A stretch of 45,236 nucleotides of DNA, taken from contig JAJFJB010000085.1 of NCBI GenBank assembly GCA_021774435.1, forward strand, positions 1-45,236. The letters run 5' to 3'. Every line of letters begins with the position of its first letter. Positions within the stretch are counted from its first letter, which is position 1. The translations under genes and the position numbers were made by a program. The notes under the pieces were generated by a model. That model made no database searches. It was not told the DNA's origin and was given only the letters and a program-made list of their open reading frames with translations. Shown piece after piece: positions 8,845-16,759 of this stretch. The stretch is from Alphaproteobacteria bacterium (lineage in GTDB: Bacteria > Pseudomonadota > Alphaproteobacteria > UBA8366 > GCA-2717185).

Positions 8845-9813
8845 ATGAACCAGGTCCACATCATTCACGAGAACGCTGCATGGCTGCCGCCGCTGCGCGA
8901 CGCACTGGCAGATGGCGGAACACCTTACACCGAATGGCATTTGGACAGCGGGTATTTCGACTTCTCCGCTGAGCCACCGCCCGGTATTTTTTACAATCGC
9001 ATGAGTGCATCTTCTCACACGCGCGGTCATATTCATGCTCCGGAATATACGGCGAGCGTCTTGGCCTGGCTCCAAGCACATGGTCGGCGAGTGATTAATA
9101 ATAGCCGTGCGCTTGAACTCGAAGTCAGCAAAATCAAGCAATATGCCGCCTTAAGTGCCTTTGGTATTTTTGTGCCGAAAACAACCGTCGCCGTCGGCAT
9201 CGACGCCATCAGGCAGGCGGCAAAAGAATTCGGCGCGCCCCTCATGATTAAGCCAAATCGGGGAGGCAAAGGCGCAGGTGTGCAACTTTTCCAAACTCTG
9301 GACGCTCTCGATCGTTATTTGGATAGTGGGTCATTCGATCCCGGCCCGGACGGCACGACACTAATACAACAATTCGTTCAGTCGGCGGACGGTGCCATCG
9401 TTCGATGCGAATTTGTCGGCGGTAAATTTCTCTACGCCGTTCGCGTAGATACGTCGCAAGGTTTCGAACTCTGCCCCGCCGACGTTTGCCAGATTGAAGA
9501 CCAGGCCTGCCCTGTCGGTGAATCATCGGGGCCTCGTTTTGAGGTTATCGAAAACTTCGCCCACCCAAATATTGAACGTTACGAAGCTTTCCTTGCTGCC
9601 AACGGTATCGAGGTTTCCGGTATCGAACTGATCTTCGATGAGGAAGGCACAGCATGGACATACGACGTAAACACAAACACCAACTACAATGACGATGCGG
9701 AAACAACAGCCGAAATTGCCGGGACTTCACGAGCCGGAATGCGGGCATTAGCCGAGTTCTTGGACACGGAACTGACGCAACAAGCACCAACGATCGCCGC
9801 CGCTGCGGAGTAG
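8845..9813 (+). CDS. Orphan ATP-grasp ligase (RimK/glutathione-synthetase-like)
   Basis: This protein belongs to the ATP-grasp superfamily, which joins a carboxylate to an amine or thiol through an acyl-phosphate. In the 322-residue product, residues about 1-90 form a pre-grasp domain. VINNSRALELEVSKIKQYAAL follows, then the central ATP-grasp core with MIKPNRGGKGAGVQLF (about 134-149). The carboxyl metal site is GIELIFDEEGTAWTYDVNTNTNYN (about 258-281), where Asp and Asn residues bind magnesium. The best fit is the RimK-like alpha-L-glutamate ligase branch. The substrate is unknown because no peptide or amino-acid biosynthesis gene lies beside it. It is flanked by its own leader and a strong terminator, so it is probably transcribed alone. 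Confidence 0.8.
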   Translation: MNQVHIIHENAAWLPPLRDALADGGTPYTEWHLDSGYFDFSAEPPPGIFYNRMSASSHTRGHIHAPEYTASVLAWLQAHGRRVINNSRALELEVSKIKQYAALSAFGIFVPKTTVAVGIDAIRQAAKEFGAPLMIKPNRGGKGAGVQLFQTLDALDRYLDSGSFDPGPDGTTLIQQFVQSADGAIVRCEFVGGKFLYAVRVDTSQGFELCPADVCQIEDQACPVGESSGPRFEVIENFAHPNIERYEAFLAANGIEVSGIELIFDEEGTAWTYDVNTNTNYNDDAETTAEIAGTSRAGMRALAEFLDTELTQQAPTIAAAAE

Positions 9814-9870
9814 TCTTTCCTCTTTAAAAGGAAATCGCCAGAGCATCCGCCCTGCGCGATTTTCCGATGA

Positions 9871-9909
9871 AACCCCAGTGCAAATCCCCCGCACTGGGGT
9901 TTTGTTTTT
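9871..9909 (+). terminator. Rho-independent terminator after the ATP-grasp gene
   Basis: There is a perfect 12-base-pair stem (AAACCCCAGTGC at 9871-9882 pairing with GCACTGGGGTTT at 9892-9903), a 9-base loop and a following GTTTTT. An imperfect hairpin (GGAAATCGC with GCGATTTTCC) lies just upstream, making the whole 3' region highly structured. This is a textbook intrinsic terminator for the upstream plus-strand gene. Confidence 0.9.
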
Positions 9910-10011
9910 CCACCTCCGTGTTATCGTACAAGTGGAGAAATCAGCGCGCGGCTAATAACGGTCCGCGTTCATAAATCTGTTCTTAGAAAACAGCTTTGGG
10001 AGGATAAAGGC

Positions 10012-11097
10012 ATGAAATTGGGGTACATCGTTTCCGCTGCCGCGGGGCTCGCATTTGCATTTGCGACGAATGGCGCTTCAGCGGCCTGTAGCGACAAGAA
10101 CTGGAAGGATTGCAAAGAAGCGCCTTGGGTCGATGGTGACGTCATGGAAACACCACTTGGCTCCAAATGGTGGCCCAACAAGCTTTGGGGTGAAGGCGAC
10201 GAAGCCGGTTCCACGAACTGGTTCAAGAAGCCCGAAGTCGTTATGCGGGCTCTCGCCTTGGTCAAGCAAGGTAAGACCATGAAGATCGGGCATAATTATA
10301 CGGCCGACATGCCTCTGTTCGGCGCGCGAAAATTCAGTATGCGGATACCGGGCGCGCCCACCGGCGGCCCCTTCGGAGCCAGCAAGCTCATGTACAATGA
10401 CGAGTTCCTATCGACGGAAATCGGCCAGGTTGGCACGCAATTCGACGGGCTGGGCCATATCGGCGTGCAAGTCGGTAAACCCGGCGACCTTAATGACATG
10501 CGTTGGTACAATGGATTCACCGCAGCCGAAATGAGTAGTGCCTATGGCCTTAAAAAGCTTGGCACAGAGAAACTCCACCCCATCGTAGCTCGCGGCATTC
10601 TGATCGATATCGCAGGCGCGCGTGGTGTCGAATCCATGGAAGCCGGGCAAGTCGCCACGATGGCCGATGTCCGAAAAGCGCTGAAGCGCCAAGGTATGGA
10701 GAACTTCAAGTTCATGGAAGGCGACGCGATCCTGTTCCGCTATGGCTGGGAGAAGTACTGGATCGTCGATAATGCCAAATACAACAATGGCTGCCCCGGC
10801 GTCGGATTGGATGTCGCGCGCTGGATTGCAGAAGAAGTCAAAGCGGGCGTCACTGGTGGGGACACTTGGCCTGCGACTGATCCTGTGGCGGGAAAGGGCA
10901 CGCCCAACGAAGTTCCGGCCGGCTGTGTATTCTGCGTCCATAACTACCTGCAGACCCGGCATGGCATCGTGAACCAGGAAAACTTGAAGCTGAAAGAGCT
11001 TGCTGATGCAGGCATTTATACTTTCCTCTACATGTACACCCCTGTGCCAATCGCCGGCGCTACGGGTTCGATTGGCTCACCAGTGGCGATTTACTAA
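10012..11097 (+). CDS. Secreted cyclase-family (kynurenine formamidase-like) metal hydrolase
   Basis: The 361-residue protein has a clear signal peptide (residues 1-24, cleavage after ASA), so it should act in the periplasm. The rest matches the putative cyclase family, metal-dependent hydrolases that include kynurenine formamidase and isatin hydrolase. The family metal motif is HxGTHxDxPxH. Here the matching segment is QVGTQFDGLGH (139-149): the Asp and last His are kept and the first two His are Gln. A GTQ(W/F)DGxxH form is known in a subgroup of this family, so this may be a functional variant rather than a dead enzyme. A GGGAGGAT ribosome site precedes the start. The substrate is unknown. 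It is probably monocistronic, between two hairpin terminators. Confidence 0.8.
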   Translation: MKLGYIVSAAAGLAFAFATNGASAACSDKNWKDCKEAPWVDGDVMETPLGSKWWPNKLWGEGDEAGSTNWFKKPEVVMRALALVKQGKTMKIGHNYTADMPLFGARKFSMRIPGAPTGGPFGASKLMYNDEFLSTEIGQVGTQFDGLGHIGVQVGKPGDLNDMRWYNGFTAAEMSSAYGLKKLGTEKLHPIVARGILIDIAGARGVESMEAGQVATMADVRKALKRQGMENFKFMEGDAILFRYGWEKYWIVDNAKYNNGCPGVGLDVARWIAEEVKAGVTGGDTWPATDPVAGKGTPNEVPAGCVFCVHNYLQTRHGIVNQENLKLKELADAGIYTFLYMYTPVPIAGATGSIGSPVAIY

Positions 11098-11118
11098 GCT
11101 AAATTTGCCAGCACAATT

Positions 11119-11148
11119 ACGACTGGCGGGGCAATCCCCGCCAGTCGT
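11119..11148. terminator. Terminator hairpin between convergent genes
   Basis: There is a perfect 13-base-pair stem (ACGACTGGCGGGG at 11119-11131 with CCCCGCCAGTCGT at 11136-11148) and a 4-base loop. It lies between the stops of the convergent cyclase-family gene and the PEP-CTERM gene. The T run after it is short on either strand, so termination strength is uncertain, but its position suits a shared transcription boundary. Confidence 0.7.
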
Positions 11149-11156
11149 CTTGGCTG

Positions 11157-12578
11157 TCAAACTGCCCTTCTGCGCCTCGTCAAACCTAGTGCTGCGAGAC
11201 CAAGCCCGAAGAGCCCAAGGGTCCCAGGTTCCGGAATACTTTCGTAGGTGTGGTCATGTCCCGGCATGTTCGCCAGACTCATGGATACCAATTCGGTACC
11301 AAACGTCTCGCCAAGCCGCCAATCCCGTAAGCCTAGCCCTTCGCCGGCACCGACGATGGCACGGCCGCGCAAATCGGGCAAACCGAACGTCGTCCGGCCA
11401 TCGCCGCCGAACGTTGTGCCGAACATCGCGAATAGTTCCTGATGCTGACTTTCCGGCAGCACGCTCCCGTCGGCCAGCATCCAACCGTCCGGGACGAACG
11501 TACCGGCAAAAGGCCGAATTTCGCCCAGGAACGGCATGTCGTCAGGAGCGAAATCGGGCGGGAGCGCATTGATCGCGATGAGATATTGCAGCGCCAAACT
11601 CGGCTGCACGTTCTGCAGCGGCTGTCCGCCCCCCGCGGAACCGGTGACATCCGGCGCGAAGGGATCCAACGGACTAAGATCATGTTCGTGGACAGGCATC
11701 GTTGCCGTCGACACAACGTGATCTTCCTCACCAAATCTCTGGCCCAGCCTCCGCTCCGTCAACCCAGCGCCGCGCCCTTCGCCAACCACGATGCGGCCCC
11801 GCAGGTCGGGTAGCGCAAAGGTGGTGCGGCCATCGCCGCCATAGGTGCTGCCGAACAGGTGGAACAGTTCGATGTTCTGGTTTATGGACAAGAGCTGTCC
11901 GTCGGCGGAGGTAATATTATCGTCGAAGAAAAATTGCGTCGCGAACAGGTCGACGAAACCGAGCGTCGGGTCCGGCTGGACGGGACCGTCATCCGCCGGC
12001 CTGGGGAAACTCCCGCGCAACGGCAGCGTGTAGTTGAGGCCGAGCGTCGGCTGCTGCTTGCTTCGGCTCGGGAAGGTGCTTCCTGTGTCGCTGGTCTGAC
12101 GGAAAGGCGGCGTCAAGACCGGGTGGTTGTGCCGCGGCAACGGCAGCGTGACGGTCTCGGTCCCGCGTCGCTCGCCAATTCGTAGCGGCGCCAATCCCGG
12201 TCCGTTCCCGTCACCCATCGCAACGCGGCCGCGCAAATCGGGGAGCGCGAAATTTGTCCGCCCGTCGCCGCCGTAGATCGTTCCAATCTTCGAAAACAGC
12301 GCTTCATTTTGGTTGATCGGCAGACGAGTGCCATCGGCAACCCGCCAACCTGGCGGCGCGCGAAACGCTGATGCGCCGGAATACCGGATTTCTCCAAGCC
12401 TATCGAAGGGTCCGGCCACCCGGACCAGCGGTGTCAAGGCCAAGGAGGGCTGAATCGCCGAAAGCGGCTGACCGCCACCCGTCGAGCCCGTGTTGAGGAC
12501 CACGGCCCCGACCGGTGCCAAAAAACCCGCGAGGGTCGCCCAAAAAAGAGCGACCGCAAATAAATATTTTCGTACCAT
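11157..12578 (-). CDS. PEP-CTERM protein with three tandem phage tail-collar repeats
   Basis: The 473-residue protein has a signal peptide (about 1-25) and three repeats of the tail-collar (microcystin-dependent-protein-like) domain. Each repeat contains LF-x3-G(T/S)-x-(Y/F)GGDGRT followed by LPDLRGR. The GGDGRT motifs start right after residues 102, 246 and 390, an exact 144-residue period. GGGQPL and QPSLAL recur before repeats 1 and 3. The tail is a PEP-CTERM sorting signal: EPGTLGLFGLGLAALGL then RRRR (449-473). Such tails are processed by exosortase, so the protein is probably exported and surface-bound or released into extracellular matrix. Tail-collar domains usually form fibre tips in phage tails; here there is no phage context. 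A GAGGGAG ribosome site precedes the start. Confidence 0.85.
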   Translation of the reverse strand: MVRKYLFAVALFWATLAGFLAPVGAVVLNTGSTGGGQPLSAIQPSLALTPLVRVAGPFDRLGEIRYSGASAFRAPPGWRVADGTRLPINQNEALFSKIGTIYGGDGRTNFALPDLRGRVAMGDGNGPGLAPLRIGERRGTETVTLPLPRHNHPVLTPPFRQTSDTGSTFPSRSKQQPTLGLNYTLPLRGSFPRPADDGPVQPDPTLGFVDLFATQFFFDDNITSADGQLLSINQNIELFHLFGSTYGGDGRTTFALPDLRGRIVVGEGRGAGLTERRLGQRFGEEDHVVSTATMPVHEHDLSPLDPFAPDVTGSAGGGQPLQNVQPSLALQYLIAINALPPDFAPDDMPFLGEIRPFAGTFVPDGWMLADGSVLPESQHQELFAMFGTTFGGDGRTTFGLPDLRGRAIVGAGEGLGLRDWRLGETFGTELVSMSLANMPGHDHTYESIPEPGTLGLFGLGLAALGLTRRRRAV

Positions 12579-12837
12579 CGTACATCTCCCTCACGCGGAT
12601 TGCACACGCGCCGGGTCTCGCTCTCGCGGCGAATTTTCCAGACCTGCACCTTCGTTCGAACGAAGGTCCGCGCCGTTAAAACAATCGGATTACCTATGAC
12701 GTGGGCACGCATCGGTTGCGAAAAAATACGTAGAACTACGGAGGGGATGGCAGCGGCGTGATTGCCGCCGCTATACTGAACCACATGCGATCAAACGGGC
12801 AGCGTCCGGCTGCCAGAAACCGATAGAGAGGGAAGCC
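12579..12837. promoter_or_regulatory. Divergent intergenic region with a 20-base perfect palindrome
   Basis: This 259-base spacer separates the divergent PEP-CTERM and metallo-hydrolase genes. It contains the perfect palindrome ACCTTCGTTCGAACGAAGGT at 12648-12667, a good candidate for a dimeric repressor operator. Two short inverted repeats lie closer to the metallo-hydrolase gene: CGTAG-AA-CTACG near 12730, and AGCGGCG/CGCCGCT near 12752-12772. The second is followed by TATACT. I see no tRNA or small gene here. Confidence 0.6.
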
Positions 12838-13716
12838 ATGCATCAGCTAGGGGATATCGAGATCAGTCGCGTCGTGGAAAGCGAACGTCCCTTTGTCGAC
12901 GTGTTTGGATTTATACCCGACGCGCAAATGGAGGTCATCGAAGCCAACCGCGACTGGCTTATGCCACGGTTCATAGACCCCGAGTCGATGATGATTATCC
13001 TAAATATTCAATCGTACATTTTGAAGACCAGAAACCAGACGATCCTCGTTGATGCCTGTGTCGGCAACCACAAGGACCGTCCGGGAAGACCCATGTTTCA
13101 CCAATTGAATACGCCTTACCTTTCCGAACTCGAAGCGGCGGGCGTGCGGCCGGAAGAAATCGATATTGTTCTTTGCACGCATCTGCATGTCGACCATGTC
13201 GGCTGGAACACGCAGTTGGTCGACGGACGTTGGGTGCCAACCTTTCCGAATGCCAAGTACGTATTCGCACGCAAGGAACATGATTTCTGGGAACAACGCC
13301 AAAAGGACGGCACGGAGGGGCCTGTCCCCAATGTCTATGACGACAGCGTATTACCCGTCGTGGAGGCAGGACAGGCGGTTCTCGTGGCGTCGGACCACGA
13401 ACTCGATCATGGCATTTCGCTGGAACCGGCACCGGGCCATACACCTGGCAACATTGTGCTTAATCTTTCCTCCGGAAACGAAGATGCGGTGCTGACTGGC
13501 GATGTCATTCATCATCCACTGCAACTTGTGCGGCCAGAATGGTCCAGCCGAGCCTGCGAGGACCGGATCCAATCCGCCAAGACAAGGCGGGCACTGGTCG
13601 AGCGGTATGCCGATACGGACACTCTGATTGCGCCGGCGCACTTTGCCTCACCGACGATGGGTCACATTATCAGCCGCGACGACGGTTTTGGCTTCCGGAT
13701 GTTAGGCGACACGTAA
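12838..13716 (+). CDS. Metallo-beta-lactamase-fold hydrolase
   Basis: The 292-residue protein has the dinuclear zinc motif HLHVDH at 115-120 (HxHxDH). The later ligands are APGHTPGN, the Asp in LTGDVIHHP and a final His in LIAPAHFASP. There is no signal peptide, so it is cytosolic. The long loop RDWLMPRFIDPESMM before the core is shared with many alphaproteobacterial MBL-fold hydrolases that resemble N-acyl homoserine lactonases and other esterases. The substrate is undetermined. GAGAGGGAAGCC just before the ATG is a strong ribosome site. The palindrome at 12648-12667 may control it. Confidence 0.85.
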   Translation: MHQLGDIEISRVVESERPFVDVFGFIPDAQMEVIEANRDWLMPRFIDPESMMIILNIQSYILKTRNQTILVDACVGNHKDRPGRPMFHQLNTPYLSELEAAGVRPEEIDIVLCTHLHVDHVGWNTQLVDGRWVPTFPNAKYVFARKEHDFWEQRQKDGTEGPVPNVYDDSVLPVVEAGQAVLVASDHELDHGISLEPAPGHTPGNIVLNLSSGNEDAVLTGDVIHHPLQLVRPEWSSRACEDRIQSAKTRRALVERYADTDTLIAPAHFASPTMGHIISRDDGFGFRMLGDT

Positions 13717-13734
13717 CAATTTTCGACAACATTG

Positions 13735-13953
13735 CTATTCGTTGTTGTCCTTCAATTCCATCGGTTGTGATCGAATGATCGTGATCCCAACCGCGGCAAT
13801 GACAAGCGTTCCCAAAGCAATGAGCGCCGCACCGGATAACGCCCAGCCTTGGCCGATACGATCAGCAAGCACATCGTAGAAGCCGTAAATGCCGAAATAG
13901 GCAACAAACGTAACGATAGTCGTCAGGATAAGATAGGCTCGCAGTTTTCGCAT
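13735..13953 (-). CDS. Small two-helix inner membrane protein, unknown function
   Basis: The 72-residue product has a basic start (MRKLRAY), a first membrane helix at about 7-27, a short loop, a second helix at about 39-60 and a charged tail ending ELKDNNE. Both ends are predicted to be cytoplasmic. I do not recognise the family. It converges on the metallo-hydrolase gene, with 18 bases between the stops. An AGGGCG stretch lies very near the ATG as a possible ribosome site. Confidence 0.55.
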   Translation of the reverse strand: MRKLRAYLILTTIVTFVAYFGIYGFYDVLADRIGQGWALSGAALIALGTLVIAAVGITIIRSQPMELKDNNE

Positions 13954-14024
13954 CGCCCTGAAAATACGCGATCCGACCGCTTAGTCACAATCGTTTGAAA
14001 TCATCTCTCTTGTGCGATCAGTTA

Positions 14025-14052
14025 TTGACACTTTTTACGCTTCCCGTACTTT
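14025..14052 (+). promoter_or_regulatory. Probable sigma-70 promoter of the peptide ABC operon
   Basis: A consensus TTGACA lies at 14025-14030 and a weaker TACTTT at 14047-14052, with a 16-base spacer. Start of transcription would fall about 60 bases ahead of the binding-protein ATG. The -10 match is poor, so this is a candidate only. Confidence 0.4.
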
Positions 14053-14116
14053 CGCAATTCTAATGTTCGAGCTGGCGCTACTCGCGGAATGGTTCGTCAA
14101 ACAGGGAGAAACTTAA

Positions 14117-15697
14117 ATGCGGAAAACCTTAACAGCCGTCGCTTTTGCGGCCGTCGCCACCGTCGCTTTTGCCCAGTCCGCCGATGCAAAGACGCTTCGC
14201 TGGGCATTCCAAGGCGATGCGCAGGGTCTCGACCCATACGGCCTCAATGAAACCTTCACGCTTGGCATGCTCGGAAACGTCTACGAAGGACTGATCCGGC
14301 GCGGCCCGAATCTCGACATTCAACCAGCTCTCGCAGAACGCTGGGAAATTGTCGAACCGACTCGCTGGCGCTTCTATCTGCGCAAAGGCGTAAAATTTCA
14401 TAATGGCAACAGTTTCGATGCAGACGATGTTGTATTTTCCGCCACCCGCGTCCGGGCAGACGGTTCGGATCTGAAGACCCGCATTCGGCCGGAAGTGAAA
14501 GTCGTCAAGGTCGACAGCCACACAGTCGATTTTATTACGCCTGGCCCGAATCCTATTCTGCATTCGGAGTGGGCAACCTGGTTCATCATGGACAAGGAGT
14601 GGACGGAAAAGAACAAGGCCGTCAAACCGGCCAGTGTCACCGCAGGCACCGAAAACTACGCGAACTTCCATGCCAATGGCACCGGCCCCTTCATGATCAC
14701 GGAACGCGAGACCGATGTTAAGACGGTTTTCAAGCCCTTTAAGGGTTGGTGGGATACACCGAAGCACAATCTGACCGAAGCCATCATGACGCCGATCGGC
14801 TCCGACGCCACGCGCGTCGCAGCGCTGCTTTCCGGTCAGGTGGACATGGCGTATCCGGTGCCGGTGCAGGATATCAAGCGGGTAAACGCGAATGCCGGCA
14901 CGACGGTTCTAAAAGGACCCGAACTCCGGACCATCTTCCTCGGCTTTGACCAAGGACGCGACGAACTGCTGGAATCCAGTGTTAAGGGTAAAAACCCGTT
15001 CAAGGACAAACGCGTTCGGGCAGCCTTCTATCACGCGGTCAACATCGACGCGATTAAGAAGAAAGTGATGCGTAACTTATCGACACCATCGGGCCTGATG
15101 ATTTCGCCGAAGCTGTTCTCGAAATCCGGTGACTTCTCACGCCACGCCTACGATCCGAAGAAATCGAAAGCACTTCTGGCGGAAGCCGGGTATGCGGACG
15201 GATTTGAAGTCGGCATGGATTGTCCGAACAACCGCTACGTCAATGACGAACAGATCTGCATCGCGGTTGCGGGTATGCTGGCCAAAGTGGGTGTCAAGGT
15301 GAAACTCCTGGCACAGCCCAAGGCACTCTACTTCAAGAAGGTTCTGGGCCCAGCCTACAACACAAGCTTCTATCTGCTTGGCTGGACACCTGGCAGCTTC
15401 GACAGCTGGAACGTGCTCAACAACCTGATCAACTGCCAGCAAGAAGGCGGTCGCGGCAAATTCAATCTCGGCAATTATTGCAACAAGACAGTCGACGGTT
15501 TAACCGACAAAGTCTTAGTGGAAACCGATGCCGCCAAACGTGATGGCATGATCGCGCAAGCGTACAAGGCATTGCATGATGACGTTGGTTATATCCCTCT
15601 GCATCAGCAAGGTTTGGCCTGGGGCAAGAGCGACAAGGTCAGCCTCGCCCAACGGGCCGACAATCAGTTCATGATGTTCTACGTCAACATCAAATAG
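14117..15697 (+). CDS. Peptide/nickel-type ABC transporter substrate-binding protein (family 5)
   Basis: This is the periplasmic receptor of a Dpp/Opp-type importer. The 526-residue protein has a signal peptide of about 24 residues (cleavage after ADA). Family features follow: LRWAFQGDAQGLDPYG at the mature start, VYEGLIRRGPNLDIQPALAERWE, and LRKGVKFHNGNSFDADDVVFS, the usual signature of solute-binding family 5. GGGAGAAA precedes the ATG. It is the first gene of a five-gene transport operon followed by an AhpD-like gene. Dipeptides, oligopeptides, nickel or opines are all possible ligands for this family. A stem-loop directly after the stop may raise its expression over the permeases. Confidence 0.92.
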   Translation: MRKTLTAVAFAAVATVAFAQSADAKTLRWAFQGDAQGLDPYGLNETFTLGMLGNVYEGLIRRGPNLDIQPALAERWEIVEPTRWRFYLRKGVKFHNGNSFDADDVVFSATRVRADGSDLKTRIRPEVKVVKVDSHTVDFITPGPNPILHSEWATWFIMDKEWTEKNKAVKPASVTAGTENYANFHANGTGPFMITERETDVKTVFKPFKGWWDTPKHNLTEAIMTPIGSDATRVAALLSGQVDMAYPVPVQDIKRVNANAGTTVLKGPELRTIFLGFDQGRDELLESSVKGKNPFKDKRVRAAFYHAVNIDAIKKKVMRNLSTPSGLMISPKLFSKSGDFSRHAYDPKKSKALLAEAGYADGFEVGMDCPNNRYVNDEQICIAVAGMLAKVGVKVKLLAQPKALYFKKVLGPAYNTSFYLLGWTPGSFDSWNVLNNLINCQQEGGRGKFNLGNYCNKTVDGLTDKVLVETDAAKRDGMIAQAYKALHDDVGYIPLHQQGLAWGKSDKVSLAQRADNQFMMFYVNIK

Positions 15698-15718
15698 GAC
15701 TGAAGCGGCAACTGTTTA

Positions 15719-15748
15719 TCCGGCTGGTTCAAAGCAGAGCCAGCCGGA
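15719..15748 (+). promoter_or_regulatory. Intercistronic stem-loop between binding protein and first permease
   Basis: There is a perfect 9-base-pair stem (TCCGGCTGG at 15719-15727 with CCAGCCGGA at 15740-15748) and a 12-base loop, between the binding-protein stop and the first permease start. No T run follows, so it is not a normal terminator. In other operons such hairpins protect the 3' end of the binding-protein message and leave less permease transcript. A similar, longer hairpin occurs at the same place in the tct operon of this window. Confidence 0.65.
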
Positions 15749-15772
15749 ACGCCGCATTCGTTTAGGTCCGGA

Positions 15773-16756
15773 ATGCTCGCATTCACAATCAACCGGTTGG
15801 CGCAGTCGCTCCTCGTGATGTTCTTCGTGGCGCTGGTTGCGTTCTCCATGTTCCGCTATGTCGGCGACCCCGTGCACCAGATGGTCGGCATCGAGACCAC
15901 GCTGGAAGAGCGCGAGGCGCTGCGCGTCGAGCTCGGCCTCAACGATCCCTTCTACATCCAATTTGGCCGTTTCGTTGGTAACGCGCTGCAACTGGATTTT
16001 GGGGTATCCTATCAGCACAAAAAGCCCGTCACCGAAATGATCGTGGCGCGTATGCCGGCTACGCTGGAGCTCAGCATACTCTCCGCAATTTTTGCTCTCG
16101 TCGTTGGTGTTCCAATGGGCGTCTATACCGGTCTGAATCGGGACGGTTTTCTCAGCAAATGTTTCATGACGATTTCGCTAATTGGCATTTCGTTGCCGAC
16201 ATTCCTTATCGGTATTCTGCTGATATTCGTGTTTGCCGTGATTCTCGGCGTTTTGCCGTCATTTGGGCGTGGCACGGTTATCGATCTTGGCGGCTGGCGC
16301 ACCGGTTTGCTGACCGTTGAAGGGCTAAAAGCGTTGATTATGCCCGCCATTACGTTGGGCCTGTTCCAGATGACGCTCATCATGCGGTTGGTTCGCGCGG
16401 AAATGCTGGAAGTACTTCGGACGGACTATATCAAATTTGCCCGCGCCCGCGGTCTTAGCAACCATGCGATAAATTTCGGTCATGCGCTGAAGAACACGCT
16501 CGTCCCTGTCATCACAATCACGGGACTGCAGCTCGGCTCCATTATCGCGTTCGCTATCATCACCGAAACGGTATTTCAATGGCCCGGCATGGGGCTGCTG
16601 TTTCTGCAATCAATCCAGACTGTCGATATTCCAATCATGGCCGCCTACCTGATCATGATCGCGATGTTCTTCGTCGTCATCAATCTGATCGTCGACATGC
16701 TCTATTACGTCGTCGATCCCCGCCTGCGCATTGAGCGCGGCATTCGCGGGACGTAA
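15773..16756 (+). CDS. ABC transporter permease, DppB/OppB type
   Basis: This inner-membrane subunit of the peptide importer is 327 residues long with about six helices. The start MLAFTINRLAQSLLVMFFVALVAF is the first helix. The periplasmic loop carries NDPFYIQFGRFVGNALQLDFG, typical of DppB. The cytoplasmic EAA loop, which contacts the ATPases, reads RAEMLEVLRTDYIKFARARGLS near residues 206-227. It lies 75 bases after the binding protein, separated by a stem-loop, and 3 bases before the second permease. Identification is secure at family level. Confidence 0.92.
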   Translation: MLAFTINRLAQSLLVMFFVALVAFSMFRYVGDPVHQMVGIETTLEEREALRVELGLNDPFYIQFGRFVGNALQLDFGVSYQHKKPVTEMIVARMPATLELSILSAIFALVVGVPMGVYTGLNRDGFLSKCFMTISLIGISLPTFLIGILLIFVFAVILGVLPSFGRGTVIDLGGWRTGLLTVEGLKALIMPAITLGLFQMTLIMRLVRAEMLEVLRTDYIKFARARGLSNHAINFGHALKNTLVPVITITGLQLGSIIAFAIITETVFQWPGMGLLFLQSIQTVDIPIMAAYLIMIAMFFVVINLIVDMLYYVVDPRLRIERGIRGT

Positions 16757-16759
16757 ATC

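Noticed and set aside
12648-12667. GTTCGAAC core considered as a tRNA T-loop
   Set aside because: The flanks are a plain palindrome and no acceptor, D or anticodon arm can be built around it.
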